Numbered from the stretch's first letter, positions 1-11,940 are shown. The stretch is DNA of 64,000 bases from Lytechinus pictus (GCF_037042905.1 NC_087253.1:18999501-19063500); one strand, 5' to 3'. A program made the numbers and translations. The notes: a model not told the origin generated them from the sequence alone.

Positions 1-705
1 AACCCCCCCTGAGATCTCGGCCGCCGATCGCGTGAGCGCCGCAAAAATTTGCTCACTGGTAGTGTGCGATGTAATCTACAAGGCTGTATGGTAAAATTTT
101 CCAAAATACCGGAAATGAGATTTTATTTTATATGAATTAATTATGCTAATTTATGCATAAATCATACTTTTTGCTCTAATTCAATAAATAAAGCTCCTAG
201 AATGCTAATTTTTTATAAAAATATTCTTTGTAGCATTCTTAACAATCGCAATTGAAAAAAACTTTGGTTTGGAAATCAATTTCTTATGTATTTTATTGTT
301 TTATGAATTTCTTATGTATTTCTTTGTTTTTCAACTTTTTGTTTTTCTTTGTTTTTTTCACCAGATTAATTGCACAACCTTTTTGAAGCATAATTATGCT
401 AAAATCAATTGATTTCAGCTGTTTAAAGAAAAAATAATCAAATCTTTATGAATAAGATGAGAAAACTCAATTTGCATTGACTTTGTACACAAAATCACGT
501 TTTGGAACAATTTTTGGTCTGACATGTACTTACGAAATGTTGCGTAATTTCGGAACCGCGTAACCGGGCGTCGTAAATTTGGTCTCAAAAGATGCGCGAG
601 ACTTAACTCTGCGAGTGGCGCGGTAAAAAAAAATCGCACGGCGGAATTATCGCAGAAAATATTGAGGGGGGGGTTGATTCAACCCCCTGGCCTGTTTAGG
701 GTTAA
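1..705. repeat. Dispersed repeat, copy 1 (left end outside window)
   Basis: Nearly the same sequence occurs at 27701-28471: shared blocks include GATCTCGGCCGCCGATCG, GTAGTGTGCGATGTAATC and an AT-rich core. The right end is an AGGGTTAA motif. It contains no coding sequence I can support. Confidence 0.75.
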
Positions 706-950
706 ACCTAACCCTTAACCTAACATAAACCCTATCATGCCCATTGCATCCCTAACCCTACATCTTAGGACGAAATTAAGACCAGAGCAATTGTTGCCAG
801 GTAAAATATCATGTCACCAATATTTTGGTCCCAAATATTTACATGTAGTTTAGGGCTTTAGGAAAAGTTACCAGTATTTGTAGTTGTGACAATCTTCCTT
901 CATCCATTTCAAACATGACTTCATCTGCTGTGATTGTTCTTTTTCCACTG
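706..950. other. Telomere-like words and intron sequence
   Basis: Short degenerate CCTAACCCTAA words (701-765) are followed by a GACC(A)GAGCAATTGTTGCC motif that recurs near 6615 and 49025. No gene is seen; this is intron upstream of sulfatase exon a. Confidence 0.5.
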
Positions 951-953
951 CAG

Positions 954-1082
954 AGTAATAATTGGACAGGTTTTGATTTTCATTTGGATGGTTCCATCTA
1001 CAAACCAGTGTATGGGAAATATTCTACAGAGATATTTACAGAAAGGACACAACAGATCATTCGTAATCATGATCAGGATGAG
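954..1082 (+). CDS. Arylsulfatase exon a
   Basis: 43 codons, phase 0 at both ends, after a pyrimidine-rich acceptor ending CTGCAG and before donor GTAAGA. Encodes the GFDFHLDG...YSTEIFTERTQQII segment that precedes the active-site strand in ARSB-like sulfatases. A GAT microsatellite starts 8 bases after the donor. Confidence 0.85.
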
Positions 1083-4000
1083 GTAAGAGGGGATGATGAT
1101 GATATTGGTTAAAATGATGATGATGATGATGATGATGATCAGGATGAAGGTGATGATGGTGGTGGTGGTGGTAGTGATGATGACGATGATGATATTGATG
1201 ATGATGATGATGATGATGATGATAATGATGATGGTGGTGATGATGATGATGATGATGATGGTGGTGATAATGATGATGATGATGGTGGTGATAATGATGA
1301 TGATGGTGGTGATAATGATGATGATGATGATGATAATGATGATGATGATGGTGGAGAGGACAGTAGATCATTCGTAATCAGGATGAGGTTAGAGTTTTTT
1401 TTTTTATTAACTGCACGCTTTGTTCGACTAGAGTCACATACAGCAGACTGCCAAGTTCGACTCAAGTCACATTCTATTCACAATACACACAGATTGCATT
1501 AAAGTCTATTGTTCATACACACTTGCACAATAGTGATGTGTGCATCACATTGTATTGGGTGCACACAAAGCTTCTTCTTACAATAAACCAATCAAAAGCT
1601 ATTTTGAGCTGAATTAGCATACCGGTAGTCCAAATATCCTTAAGGTTGCACCTTGAAATTAATGTTGCGCAGGAATGATTCTCCTGAAGACGGCAAGAGC
1701 ACACTTGTCAAAACGTCGAGATTGGGTGGTCCTTTTAAGGACCAACATTTGCCCATGAAAGATCCATGGTGTACCGTGAAACCTACTACATTATTCTTCT
1801 TTGCCATGGATACCTTCAGAAAATACATCAGGAGTGATTCTGTCTGTGGCGGGCAAAGCATTAATAAACTGATGAAGATTATGAGTGTATTTTTATTACT
1901 TTGATAACAATTTTCATAATTTTTTTTTTCAGTTTAACAAAAATACCAACTGTAATTGTATTTTTTCTCTCTTTACAGCCTCTGTATATCTACTTGGCTC
2001 ATCAAGCAGTGCATAGTGCCAATTACGACGGTCAGAGATTGCAAGCTCCGCATAAGTATTATGAGTTATTCTCTCACATCAAGGATAAAAACAGGAGAAA
2101 ATATGCTGGTATGTGTATATATAGGCCCGTAATCTGAAGTCGGGTTTTAACTTAAACTCAGTTTTAAAGTTGTGGTTTAAGTATGGATAGCCAATTTTTA
2201 CATAAATCATTAACAGTAGAGATATCATATTTCAGCTCATTTGGCTCTCAAATCATTCATAATTGTCTAGGAAGTATAAAAAGATAATTGTCTTCACCAT
2301 CGATGAATCAGGAAAGAGCACAGTAAACATAAGAAACATACAACTTGATGAAAATTTTGACACTTTTGGCTTCCTATAATTTTAGATCAGAGTTAGACCA
2401 TGGTCTAAGTTAAACCTGACTTCAGAATGCGGGCCATAGAGTATTAATTCCTTATACTGTAACATTTAATTTTCAATTGGTCTGATTAGTTCACCATTTT
2501 GTCTTATAACCAGTTGGTCCAATAGCCATTTAATCCATATATACCATTTGGTCTAATTGGAATAAGTGTTAATTTGGCAAAGTGAATGAAAATGATATGC
2601 TTATTAGACCAACTGGTTATGAGACAAAATGGGCATAGACGAACTGGTGATTAGACGAAGTGATGATTGGACCAAATGGTTTCTAGATGAAATGTTGATG
2701 GACAGAATGGCATTAGACTAAATGAAGGTAGACCATGTGATGAGTGGACAAGTTGTCAATAGACAAATTGGTAATTTACCACTGTAACTCCCAAAGACAT
2801 ACCAAATCTCTCCCCTAAGGCTTGAGACTCCCCGCCTTTGGGACTCTTGCTCATCCCCTTCTGTATTACAGCCCATCCCCATATAACACAATGCCTGCAA
2901 TCTTACACCGAGTAACAGAAAATCTCATGCACAGCTTGTCTTTGAAGTTGGTATCAGTGCTACTGTAATTTCCATGTTATCTTCAAAAGGTCTATTTTAA
3001 TATTTGTTTATTTATAAGTGATTATTTATTCATTTGTTTGTTTTATAACAGCAATGGTAGCAGCTTTGGACGACTCAATCGGTAACATTACAAAGACCTT
3101 GAAAGAAAGCGCCCTCTACGAGAACACCCTTATAGTCTTTACGACCGACAACGGAGGACCCGCTCACGGCTTTGATTACAACTACGCAAGCAACTGGCCA
3201 CTGCGGGGGGTGAAACACACCACCTGGGAGGGCGGGGTACGTGCCGTTGGATTTGTATGGGGCGCCCTCATTGAGAAGCCTGGGAGAATGAGCGATGGAA
3301 TGATGCATGTTTGTGATTGGGTCCCAACGCTGTATGGCATAGCGGGTGGGAATACCAATAGTTTAGAACACCTTGATGGATTTGATGTCTGGCCTATGCT
3401 CTCGAGGTGAGTACTTCTTATTTTTATTGGCCCGTATTCTTAAGTCAGGTTTAATTTAGACCATGGTCTAACTGTGCTAAAGTATGGGAAGCCAGACATG
3501 TCAAAAATTTGATTACCTTGTACATGTATGCCTCCTATGTTTCTTGTAATCTCCTAATTTAATAGCGATGACAAAAATTATTATTCATTATTTATGAATT
3601 TTTTATTTTTACATCATCTACAAAAAAAGAAATCATTAGATTGATAGATGTAAGGAAAATTTACATTTTATAATTTCTTCTGTGATGCCAAATGTTCCTG
3701 TTTTTGCAGTTTCATAGTTTATCTCAAACTTACGAAGATTTCATAATTCCATGCATTTCATTTCCTTTGCACCATACCACCTCTTCCTTTTCACTATTGC
3801 ACTTTTTTCTACAAAGAATTAACTCAGATTTTATTACATTTCCATGCATTCAATTTACTTTCCACCATCTTGCATTCTCCTATTTTCGACTACAGAGGGC
3901 AGGCTTCACCTCGCACAGAAGTCCTCCACATGATAGATTCTGCAATGAACCTGTCTGCCATTCTTGTTGGGGATTATAAACTTGTACAGGGGCAGCATGG

Positions 4001-5517
4001 AACAGACTGGGATGGCTGGTACCCCCCTGAGGGCATGTCATTAGGTAATGTCATCTTAGTCTGCAGGCTCAGACCCTCAATAGGCGGTGCTGCACCATCC
4101 CGAGTTTGCCCAAACTCGAGATTTTAGCCCAATCGGCCCTCTTCGCGATTGATCTCGAGATTCAAGAAACCCCGTCTCCACCATCGCAAGAAGAGCGATT
4201 CCTGCTCGAGCGAGGCATCGATGCATTATGGTTTGACGCCGTGAATAAATAATCCTGAGTGCGTCTGCACCTACGAATTAGCGGGATAATTCGTAAAATA
4301 GCGCGCTATTTTGCAAATAATCCCAAGTTGACTTGGGATTGCAATATTGAGATTAATCCTACGAACTAGCACGATAATTGCGTCTCCATTGCAAATAATC
4401 TCAAGATTGTTCAGATTGGGATAATTTGCCGGATCAGAAATAGCGCGCTAATTTGAAAACTCGGGATGGTGCAGACGGCCCTATTGAAACTTTGATCAAC
4501 AAGTGGGTCTCTGCGCAAAGACTAGCACATATAAAACTTGCTATTCCTGAGCGAGAGGGCCTCCGCTACACAAGGCATTATAGGATGCACGTTCAGACCC
4601 TTAACTCGAGTGAAGGGTTTGCACAGCCGACTAATGTCATCTTGTGGCACTGGTGGATCCAGCCTTAGGCAGAAATGCATTCTTCATATTTTTAGAAACA
4701 CCCATGGATCACATGTATCATTGATAAAGTTTACCATTATCTGAAACACATTAAAACTTCAATTTAAAAATTGTGTAATGGAATATACATCACGGAACCA
4801 ATGTTGATATTATTGTTGTAATTTAGTGCAGCTCTATTATCAACTTTGTTTCTTTTTTTCTCTGCACTCCAGCTGATCTGGAATCCAACCCCGTCCCTAA
4901 TGCCTTTGTTGTGCATTGCCTGCCCAAGCCTGCCAATGCCTCAACCAACTGCAAACCTACAGAGAAACCGTGTCTATTCAACATACGGCATGATCCTTGT
5001 GAATTTTACAACATAGCGGACTGGAATCGAGGTAGGTGATCAGCAGGGAATTCACTAAAATTTAAAGGACTTAAAGGGGAAGTTAACCCTTTGTGGAATG
5101 AATTTTTAGATAAGCAGCAGAAATTATTGCTATCGTCTAATGGCCATTTGGTTATTTAGATGATAAGACTTCTTGATTTAACTGCTGCTTTTTGGATATT
5201 CATGAACACATAGATTGAATGTTCAAGACCTGCTAATGCTCTTCAAGATAGTTGTACCAATGTTGCTTTAAACTGTCTTTATCTGCGTTTGTTGTTTAAT
5301 GGTGTAAATACTTGTCTTAATCTTGTCTAATCTCATTTTATCTTTTCTTTTCCTTTTTTTCGTTTTTTTAGACATTGTCGAGCGACTCTTAAAGAGAATT
5401 GATGAATACCGAGCGACGATGGTTTCCCCAAGGAATAAGCCTTCTGACCCACAGAGCAACCCAAAATACCATGACAACTGCTGGGTTCCGTGGAAGGACA
5501 CAAACGAATCACCTTGA
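954..5517 (+). CDS. Arylsulfatase (ARSB/I/J-type), C-terminal six exons, 5' part outside window
   Basis: Hydrolyses sulfate esters, in this family typically of sulfated glycans in lysosome or secretory pathway. Six exons join in frame (954-1082, 1979-2108, 3052-3406, 3896-4044, 4873-5031, 5372-5517) to 355 codons plus TGA. Seen: the substrate-site segment YLAHQAVHS; the metal-binding TTDNGGP; the LRGVKHTTWEGGVR block with the lysine that contacts sulfate; then the MHVCDWVPTLYGIAGG and LDGFDVWPML blocks. Order and spacing match human ARSB and ARSJ. Human ARSB is 533 residues, so about 170 N-terminal residues, including signal peptide and the CxPxR formylglycine motif, must lie before base 1 or in exons not visible here. 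Every junction is GT/AG with matching phase. Nothing suggests a pseudogene. The exact paralogue (B, I or J) cannot be assigned. Confidence 0.93.
1091..1370. repeat. GAT/GGT trinucleotide microsatellite
   Basis: About 280 bp of (GAT)n interrupted by GGT and AAT triplets. Open reading frames through it on both strands (poly-His, poly-Met, poly-Ser) are compositional artefacts. Confidence 0.95.
1676..1800 (+). repeat. Degenerate fragment with CTGAAGA-hairpin-AAAACGTC motif
   Basis: CTGAAGA at 1684-1690 precedes a possible GGCAAG/CTTGTC stem and AAAACGTC; about 80 bases later stands CATGGTGTACCGT. The same pair of landmarks occurs on the minus strand near 56300-56546, so both are probably copies of one retroelement end. 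Confidence 0.5.
1979..2108 (+). CDS. Arylsulfatase exon b (active-site histidine)
   Basis: Starts in phase 0 after TTTACAG and ends with one base of a codon before GTATGT. Encodes PLYIYLAHQAVHSANY...KNRRKYA. The histidine of QAVHS aligns with a substrate-site histidine of human ARSB (YLALQSVH). A foldback element starts about 15 bases after the donor. Confidence 0.92.
2124..2435. repeat. Foldback element, GGCCCG-ended, copy 1
   Basis: Ends GGCCCGTAATCTGAAGTC and the inverted GACTTCAGAATGCGGGCC; flanking ATA on both sides suggests a 3-bp target duplication. Copies at 50577-50881 and a half copy at 3429-3560. Confidence 0.75.
2460..2790. repeat. Palindromic GTCTAAT minisatellite, copy 1
   Basis: Degenerate 18-20-bp words (CCATTTGGTCTAAT) run in one orientation in the left half and as the inverse (ATTAGACGAAATGG) in the right half. 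Related loci are near 8490, 20257, 35790 and 50940. Confidence 0.7.
3052..3406 (+). CDS. Arylsulfatase exon c (metal-binding DN and catalytic lysine)
   Basis: The largest sulfatase exon (355 bp), after ATAACAG, ending two bases into an Arg codon before GTGAGT. Encodes AALDDSIGNITKTLKE, TTDNGGP (Ca ligands D and N), WPLRGVKHTTWEGGVR (sulfate-contacting Lys), then DWVPTLYGIAGG and DGFDVWPMLSR. All are hallmark sulfatase C-half blocks. Confidence 0.95.
3429..3560. repeat. Half copy of the GGCCCG foldback
   Basis: GGCCCGTATTCTTAAGTCAGG and the following bases match the right arm, inverted, of the element at 2124-2435. It begins about 22 bases after the donor of sulfatase exon c. Confidence 0.6.
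3896..4044 (+). CDS. Arylsulfatase exon d
   Basis: Acceptor GACTACAG; the first base completes the Arg codon left by exon c. Encodes SPRTEVLHMIDS...AILVGDYKLVQGQHGTDWDGWYPPEG. PRTEVLHxID and GDYKL are conserved in ARSB/I/J. Ends one base into a codon before GTAATG. A palindromic element starts about 35 bases later. Confidence 0.92.
4079..4485. repeat. Palindromic element in the sulfatase intron
   Basis: AATAGG...CACCATCCCGAGTTT at the left returns inverted as AACTCGGGATGGTGCAG...CTATT at the right; the interior repeats words such as GCGCGCTA, CTCGAGAT and GATAATTCG. About 405 bp, non-coding. Confidence 0.75.
4873..5031 (+). CDS. Arylsulfatase exon e
   Basis: Acceptor CACTCCAG, donor GTAGGT. 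Encodes the cysteine-containing C-terminal segment ending CLFNIRHDPCEFYNIADWNR, equivalent to the LFDIxxDPxExxDLS region of ARSB-like enzymes. Phases 1 to 1 fit both neighbours. Confidence 0.92.
5372..5517 (+). CDS. Arylsulfatase terminal exon f
   Basis: Acceptor after a T-rich tract (TTTTTTTAG). Encodes DIVERLLKRIDEY...CWVPWKDTNESP and stop TGA at 5515-5517. It matches the family C-terminus, which ends near a W-x-P-W motif. Confidence 0.9.
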
Positions 5518-5666
5518 GAATTTTGTTGTTGCTGAATATTTATATTATATTGGATGGCTCAGAATGGAATACCAGAAATATTCCAAGGGTTTGGGAAAAT
5601 ATTCCACGATTCGCAGATGAGTGGAATATTGGCCCTAACGAGTGGAATATTTATGGTATTTCATGA

Positions 5667-5672
5667 AATAAA
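5667..5672 (+). terminator. Poly(A) signal of the arylsulfatase
   Basis: A canonical AATAAA lies 150 bases after the stop, implying a short 3' UTR. It is the first canonical signal after the stop. Confidence 0.7.
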
Positions 5673-6141
5673 GACATCCAATATGATTATTATCATCTAT
5701 CCCAACCCCCCCCCCCACCCCCCCAAAAAAGAGGGAGCGATTTGATTTAACAAGTCATATCACATTATGCCATTATCACTTCTTAGGATCAATTTCGGTC
5801 TTTGACATGCGACTTGCATGTAGTTCATTATGACGCCATCGAGCGTAATTGTGCTCTATGTTGCGCATCGCATTGTTTTTATTGTTGTACGCGTTGTATA
5901 TTTGATATTGATACTGCACGAGCAATTGATGCAGACCAAAATACGCGTTTTTACTGCATCGCTAGAACACTCTATATAGATGATAATGTTGAATGTTTTG
6001 ACGATTCCATGACATTTGCTCCGGAGACAGTTGCTCCCTGCAAATTCCACACATTAATGGAATGGCCACCTTCAACCATGGATTGAACACTACATGTATA
6101 TCCTATCCTAAACCTAACATGAAACCCTATTTCATACCTAA

Positions 6142-6553
6142 AGGCCACCGCACACCTTACGACTGGTCGGCGACTCGATTTCAGAATAAAATGTAGTAGA
6201 ATTTGATGCTAATATTGAGACTTGGAATATCTTACTGTGTAATGTTCTAAATCATCGTACGAATACCTATGTTCAAATCTGTGACTATGCTATCATCCTC
6301 CTTAGAATAAAAGCGAATTCAATATCTAGTCGTAATGACGTCATAGCAGTCGTACGATTGACTACGATTTGAAACTAATTTGGCCTTTACTCAAAAATAG
6401 AAGCTTGCAATCATTCAAAATGGTTATATTAGTATTCTTTCAATTGATTTTAACCTCAAATAAAATGATATGTCCCATTCACATTTTCAGAAAATAAGCA
6501 AAATGCGATTTTCAAAATCGGATCGCGAACACTAGTAAGGTGTGCGGTGGCCT
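6142..6553. repeat. Foldback MITE, AGGCCACC-ended, TAA flanks
   Basis: Terminal inverted repeats AGGCCACCGCACACCTTAC. TAA stands on both sides. A 3-bp TWA duplication and GGCC-type ends resemble PIF/Harbinger MITEs; this is inference. Contains a perfect TGACGTCA at 6336-6343. Confidence 0.7.
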
Positions 6554-6554
6554 T

Positions 6555-8480
6555 AACTCTAACCCTATTTCAAACCTAACTCTAACCCTATTATCTTAGA
6601 CGAACTAAATTCCGGACTAATTGTAGCCAGAGCAAATGATGTGTCACTGTCTTGACTACCGCGATAAATGCTGGTTTCCATGGATACGCAATATTGACAC
6701 TTCACAGCTTTGTCATATTAACAAAGCAGAGTGGGTTCATCCAGCCATTTCACTCTACTTTTGATTTTATTATGTACGTCCATTTACCTTGTATTGTTTT
6801 TATCATTGTGATATGGAAAATAAATGCCCAAACTCGACAGCTCAGTCAGTAGAGCAGGGGTGGGATAACATCTTGGTACGCTGGTGCCCTTTGGTAGGCC
6901 ATTTATCCTCATGACCAGGTAGAATGGAAAGGAGCTTAAAAGCCTGTCAATGGTTTTGGTAAATACCCCAAAAGTACATGGCACTTTTCCTTTTCATTAC
7001 ATTTTATATGCATGTGCTCCAAAACGGTTCTGTCTGTTGTATTGGATAAATGTTACAATTTTACATGAGATTTCAATTTAATCGCATACCTGGTCAAAAT
7101 AGAATATATGGGTATTTTTGTCATTTATTCAAAACACCTTTTCAAGAAATGGGCTGAAAATTTTAGGATATTATCTTTGAAAACAGCTGTTTGATATCCA
7201 ATTACTGAATAAGTAAAGTATGTGCTCAAATCGCTGTTTTAAAGTAATTTGTTTTTAATAAAAAATATTAACAAAAGAGGGTGCTACATGTAGATTTGAA
7301 TTTTAATCCTAACTGCCGGAAAATTTCCATATTGAAATTCTAACGAATAAAAAATGCATTCAAGAACTACTATGGTTTTGTAATATTGTAATGTTCGATG
7401 ATACCCAAGTATAGTTCACATTACTTACTTTTTACCAAAGCCAAAACAGGGTTTTAGCCTTTCGTCCTTTAGTTGCTTGCCAACAAGTATTCATGCTTTC
7501 TTCATCAATATTGAAAAAAATCACCACCAGAAATCACTACCTTATTGAATGTTGCTTTGAATGTGGTGGCTGTTATGTTGTTGATTGTTGCAACAACCGA
7601 CCATGACAACTACTGATTGTCCACGGGTATTTGACGTGAGCAAATCATCTTGAGCTTGTTGTTACATGTACATGTAAATGCTAACTCTTTGTTTTGTATC
7701 ACATTGTTCCTCGTATGCAATATTTTTAGTCAGGCCAGGTGACTTGAGGCAAACTTTTGTGGGTTTTTTTTTGTGCATGCATGTTTACATGGCCATATCC
7801 AAGGTGATGTGAGATGATTTATTTTAATAGCCGTATGTCCAGTACTAGATAGCATTTACGGGTAAACTGCACAAGTTGAATACCTGAAGTAAAATAAGAG
7901 AATACTGTATTCACAAGAAACATTGGAAATACAATTTTGGCATTACATGTATTAGTTTCTGTAATTTTAGCACAGTTATACCATGGCATTAGGTAAACTG
8001 AACTTCAGGGTACAGACTTTAAAGTCTTTTTTTGTACTTTATTCTTGTGCCTATGACAATCCTGTAATTTGAGAACAGGACTATACTATTGTATTGAAAT
8101 ATACTTTTGTATTTGTACTTGTGTATTTATGTACTTATTGTACTACTAACCAAGTAAAAGTGCTTTATGTTAGTATAAGAGACATACATGTATATACTGC
8201 CATTTCAGTCAAACATCTATTCATGTCATTCTGAAATTAAAAAAAATGCATGTTTTTATTTATTTATATAAGTTATATATTCTTATTTAATAAAATCTAA
8301 CCTCCAAATCGTTGGTCACTTGGCTGTGTGAGACTTTTTGATCGTCGGGATTCAGGAGAGGGGACAGGCGCGGATTAGACACAATAGTTTGGAGAGGCCA
8401 GATATTGTGCAAAAACAATATGACCCCAAAATAGTATTGCCTAATCTAGCAGGATCCATTCCCCCGGGAAGGGGGGGGGG
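6555..8480. other. Intergenic stretch, no gene seen
   Basis: After short CCTAACC-type words (to about 6600) and a tRNA A-box-like CTCAGTCAGTAGAGC at 6842-6856 without a B box, the sequence is AT-rich with no convincing exon. Part could be an extended 3' UTR of the sulfatase, which I cannot show. Confidence 0.4.
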
Positions 8481-8489
8481 GGGGGCTCT

Positions 8490-8770
8490 TTAGGAATTCA
8501 ATAGTCAATTGCCACTTGGTCTACTTTCCATTTGGTCTCATCCCACATGTTCTAATCCTACTTCGTCTACTAACCATTTGGTCTAATTGCCATATTTAGT
8601 CCACCCTGTTTTCCAGCTTACATGCTATTATTTTGTCTTATAGCATCTACAACCAGTTTGTTGTCTAACCAGTTGGTCTCATTGCCCACTATCAGTTTCT
8701 ATGTTTTTTTCCAATTAATAGACTAATACTATTTTGTGTTACACCATTTATTCTATGCGATAAGATGTGT
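8490..8770. repeat. GTCTAAT minisatellite, copy 2
   Basis: Words such as CATTTGGTCTAATTGCC and GTTGTCTAACCAGTTGGTCT in one orientation; the inverted half is poor. A G-run precedes it. Confidence 0.6.
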
Positions 8771-8896
8771 ATGAGCCAAATTTTCATTTGACCAAGTGCA
8801 AAATAATAAAATAAAAATGCAAAATAAGTAGGGGAAGCAAAAAATTAGGCCATCTGGGGGATGTTTCTCAAAGAGTTAGTGTGATTTCAGTCACAC

Positions 8897-9489
8897 TTAA
8901 AGGTGAATGAAACCTTTGGAACAAGAAAGCTTGTGTGAAAACAGACAAATCAAAGAAACAGATCAATGAAAGTTTGAGAAAAATCTGACAAATAGTGAGA
9001 AAGTTATGAGCATTTGAATATTGAGATCACTAATGCTATGGAGATCCTCCCATTGGCAATGCGACAAAGATGTGTGATGTCACATGTGAACAACTTTCCC
9101 TTTGATGGACTATGAAATGCCCCCAAAATGTCTCTTTTTGCTCATTCTTATAGTGATACAAACTCTTTATCCATAATATATTCTTTGAAAATCTGTAGTA
9201 CATGCCCTCCTATAGAAAGAATACATGATCTACCGATAGATGTGATAAAAGAGGCAGTTTAAAGTGAAATATATACTAAAGTAATGGGAGAGTTGTTCAC
9301 AAGTGACATCACACATCTTTGTCGCATTGTCAATATGAGGATCTCCATAGCATTAGTGATCGCAATATTCAAATGCTCTTAACTTTCTCATTTTTGGTCC
9401 AATGATTCTCAAACTTTCGTTGATCTGTTTCTTTGATTTTTCTGTTTTCACACAAGCTTTCTTGTTCCGAAGGTTTTATTTTCCTTTAA
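8897..9489. repeat. TTAA-flanked foldback, AAAGGTGAATGAAACC family
   Basis: Left arm (AAAGGTGAATGAAACCTTTG, ACAAGAAAGCTTGTGTG) returns inverted at the right (CACACAAGCTTTCTTGTTCC). TTAA at 8897 and 9486. Non-coding. Confidence 0.75.
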
Positions 9490-9862
9490 ATTCCAAGTTG
9501 TGTGGTATAAAAGGCATCATCACATTTGTCAAATCAGACGCGCGCTATTGCCTTGTAATCAACGGGATTGCGTGTTTGATATCCTGTACGCATCGGAACT
9601 AAGCATGACATAAGTCACACTTAAATCTTTGTGAAATGCCCCCCTGGACAAGTTGGTGGACCAAGTAACATTGGGATTCAATAGCCATGATAGTGTACAA
9701 TGATCTTTATCTGCTGCACAGAAACCTTGTTAGGGGTAACGGAGCACTTACAGTAGGCCCAGTCACATATTCCAGGTTATGATGTCAAACATTGATCCAA
9801 TGCATTCTTCAGAAATATTAGGCATCGCTGCAACATTACCGGTCGTAACAGAGCCTATAATA

Positions 9863-10215
9863 GGGCGATTCCATACGTGTCGTACGGGACATTTTGTCAA
9901 CAATTTCTAGTCTCTTAGCTGATTGCTTGAGCAATGAAAAATTATTTTTGGTCAATAATAAAGTTATAGTGAGTAGTCATGTGAAAAACTGATTACCAAC
10001 AAAAAATATTTGATTATGGCTGAAGGACAAAAATGTTGTGTCGTACGGGACTCAGAAATGTCCCGTACGACACGCAACATTTTCACCTCTAATTCACCCA
10101 TGGACAGCATATTTTTGTTGGTTGTCAATTTTTCATGTCTACCCAGTAGTACTCTATTATTACCACAAAACAAAATGTTGCGAAAATAGCTGATTTTTCT
10201 AGCATGGAATCACCC
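9863..10215. repeat. Foldback with GGGCGATTCCAT ends, 4-bp target duplication, copy 1
   Basis: Begins GGGCGATTCCATACGTGTCG and ends inverted TGGAATCACCC; AATA flanks both ends (9859-9862, 10216-10219). Interior words CCCGTACGACACG and AATTCACCCATGG recur in the copy at 25992-26394. Confidence 0.75.
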
Positions 10216-10489
10216 AATAGTGCATTGTTAGCTCTTACATAGTTTCTGTGCGGCCGACCCTGAGAATTAAGACAATATGAGCCCCATTGCATATAAGTTA
10301 CCATTATGGTAACTATGCCATTCAATGGTATCTTGCATGGAATCCTTGATTTTGATTGGCTGTTGATATGCGTTACCATGGTTGTTACCATTGGATGGCA
10401 AAGTTATCATAATAGTAACATTTATGCAATGATGCCCTGCTACCTGCTATCTCTGGAACCATAGAAACCTGAGGCCTGTTTTATAAAAC

Positions 10490-11096
10490 TTAAAGGGGAA
10501 TCCAGCCTTGGCCATAATATGTTGTGTTGGGAAGGAGAAAAATATATTATACAGAATGGTGAAAGTTTGAAAGAAATCAGACAAGCAATAAGAAAGTAAT
10601 AGCTGCTTTAAAATCGAGAACACTAATAGTATGTAGATTTCAAATTGGCAACTGAAAAAGTAAATTATGACAAGGGGCAAGGACAACTTTCCCATAGGCC
10701 ATGTACTTTATTATCAGGGATTTGTGGTTTTCTCATAAGTACCCATTCCCTTGGGGCAGTAATCTAAATATAACCCAGGTAGTATATTGTTTAATGTCCT
10801 CATGAAAGAAAAATATAATTTGAAATAAAACTTTGGGGAAAAATGACATTTTAGCCATAATATGTATTGGAGTACATGGAAGATTAGTCCTTGCCTTACA
10901 TCACTATGACATCCCATATGCGGCCAATTTGAAGTCTCCATGAGTATAGTGATTACCAATATTTACAACTTTTAAAAATTCATAACTTCCTTGTTGTTAG
11001 TCCAATATTGTTCAAACTTTCACCTATCAACTTGTCTGATTTTTCTTATAAAAACAAGTTTTTGTTTGGGTTGGATTCCCCTTTAAAGAGATGATC
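10490..11096. repeat. TTAA foldback, AAAGGGGAATCC family, copy 1
   Basis: Inverted ends AAAGGGGAATCCAGCC / GGATTCCCCTTT with TTAA. A second copy at 60016-60618 is closely similar throughout. Its right TTAA is also the left TTAA of the next element. Confidence 0.8.
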
Positions 11097-11664
11097 CGGG
11101 CTGAAAATATTTATATCTTTTAATACAGAGTAGAATTCACTGAGCAAACTGCCGAAAATTTCATCTAAATCGGATAACAAATAATAAAGTTATTGAAGTT
11201 TAAAGTTTAGCAATATTTTGTGAAAACAGTCGTCATGAATATTCATTAGGTGGGCTGTCGCATCCCCACTTTCCGTTTTCTTATGTTATTATATAAAATC
11301 ATAATTTTTTCATTATTTCATACTTGTGTGAATAATGTCTCCCTTATAATGAAATAAGTTGCAGCAATAAATATCTAATGCACTAAATCAGTTGTCAATC
11401 CAATTTTTCTAGTTCTTGGAGAAAAAAAATTGAATAAACCTAATTTCATATAATAAAATACAAAAGAACAAGTGGAGATGTGACATCATCAGCCCACCTA
11501 ATGAATATTCATGACAAATGTTTTCACAAAATATTGCTAAACTTTAAAATTCAATAACTTTGTTATTTGTTATCCGATTTTGATGAAATTTTCGGCATTT
11601 TGCTCAGTGAATTCTACTCTATTTATTAAGCTATAAATACTTTCAGCCCGGACCATCCCTTTAA
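11093..11664. repeat. TTAA foldback, GATCCGGGCTGAAA family, copy 1
   Basis: Inverted ends ATGATCCGGGCTGAAA / TTTCAGCCCGGACCATCC with TTAA at both ends. A second copy lies at 41919-42497. Abuts the preceding foldback. Confidence 0.8.
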
Positions 11665-11940
11665 ATGTTACAGTAACAAATGCAGTTTCTGGAACAAGAT
11701 TACTATCAGCCAATAAAATTGAATTATTTATGTAGCTTTAAGCTGTTGCAAATTTATTATTACAAGTTTTATGAAACAGGCCCCAGATATGCCATTGCAT
11801 CCACATAGTCCAAACAATGTTAATTTCCTTTTAATAATAGGCCCTTTATAACACCATTTGCATTTTAAGAAACATTGTGACATCAAAATATGTATGAAAT
11901 GTGAACATAATTTATTTATAATATCAAAGAAATTCATCTT

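Noticed and set aside
701..765. Interstitial telomere
   Set aside because: CCTAACCC words are short, irregular and mixed with unrelated bases, and recur near 6100-6600 and 48900.
1057..1465. Long frames rich in His, Met or Ser on both strands
   Set aside because: They are translations of the GAT microsatellite; every frame of a stop-free triplet repeat is open.
6842..6880. tRNA A-box-like CTCAGTCAGTAGAGC
   Set aside because: No B box at tRNA spacing and no cloverleaf; at most a relic.
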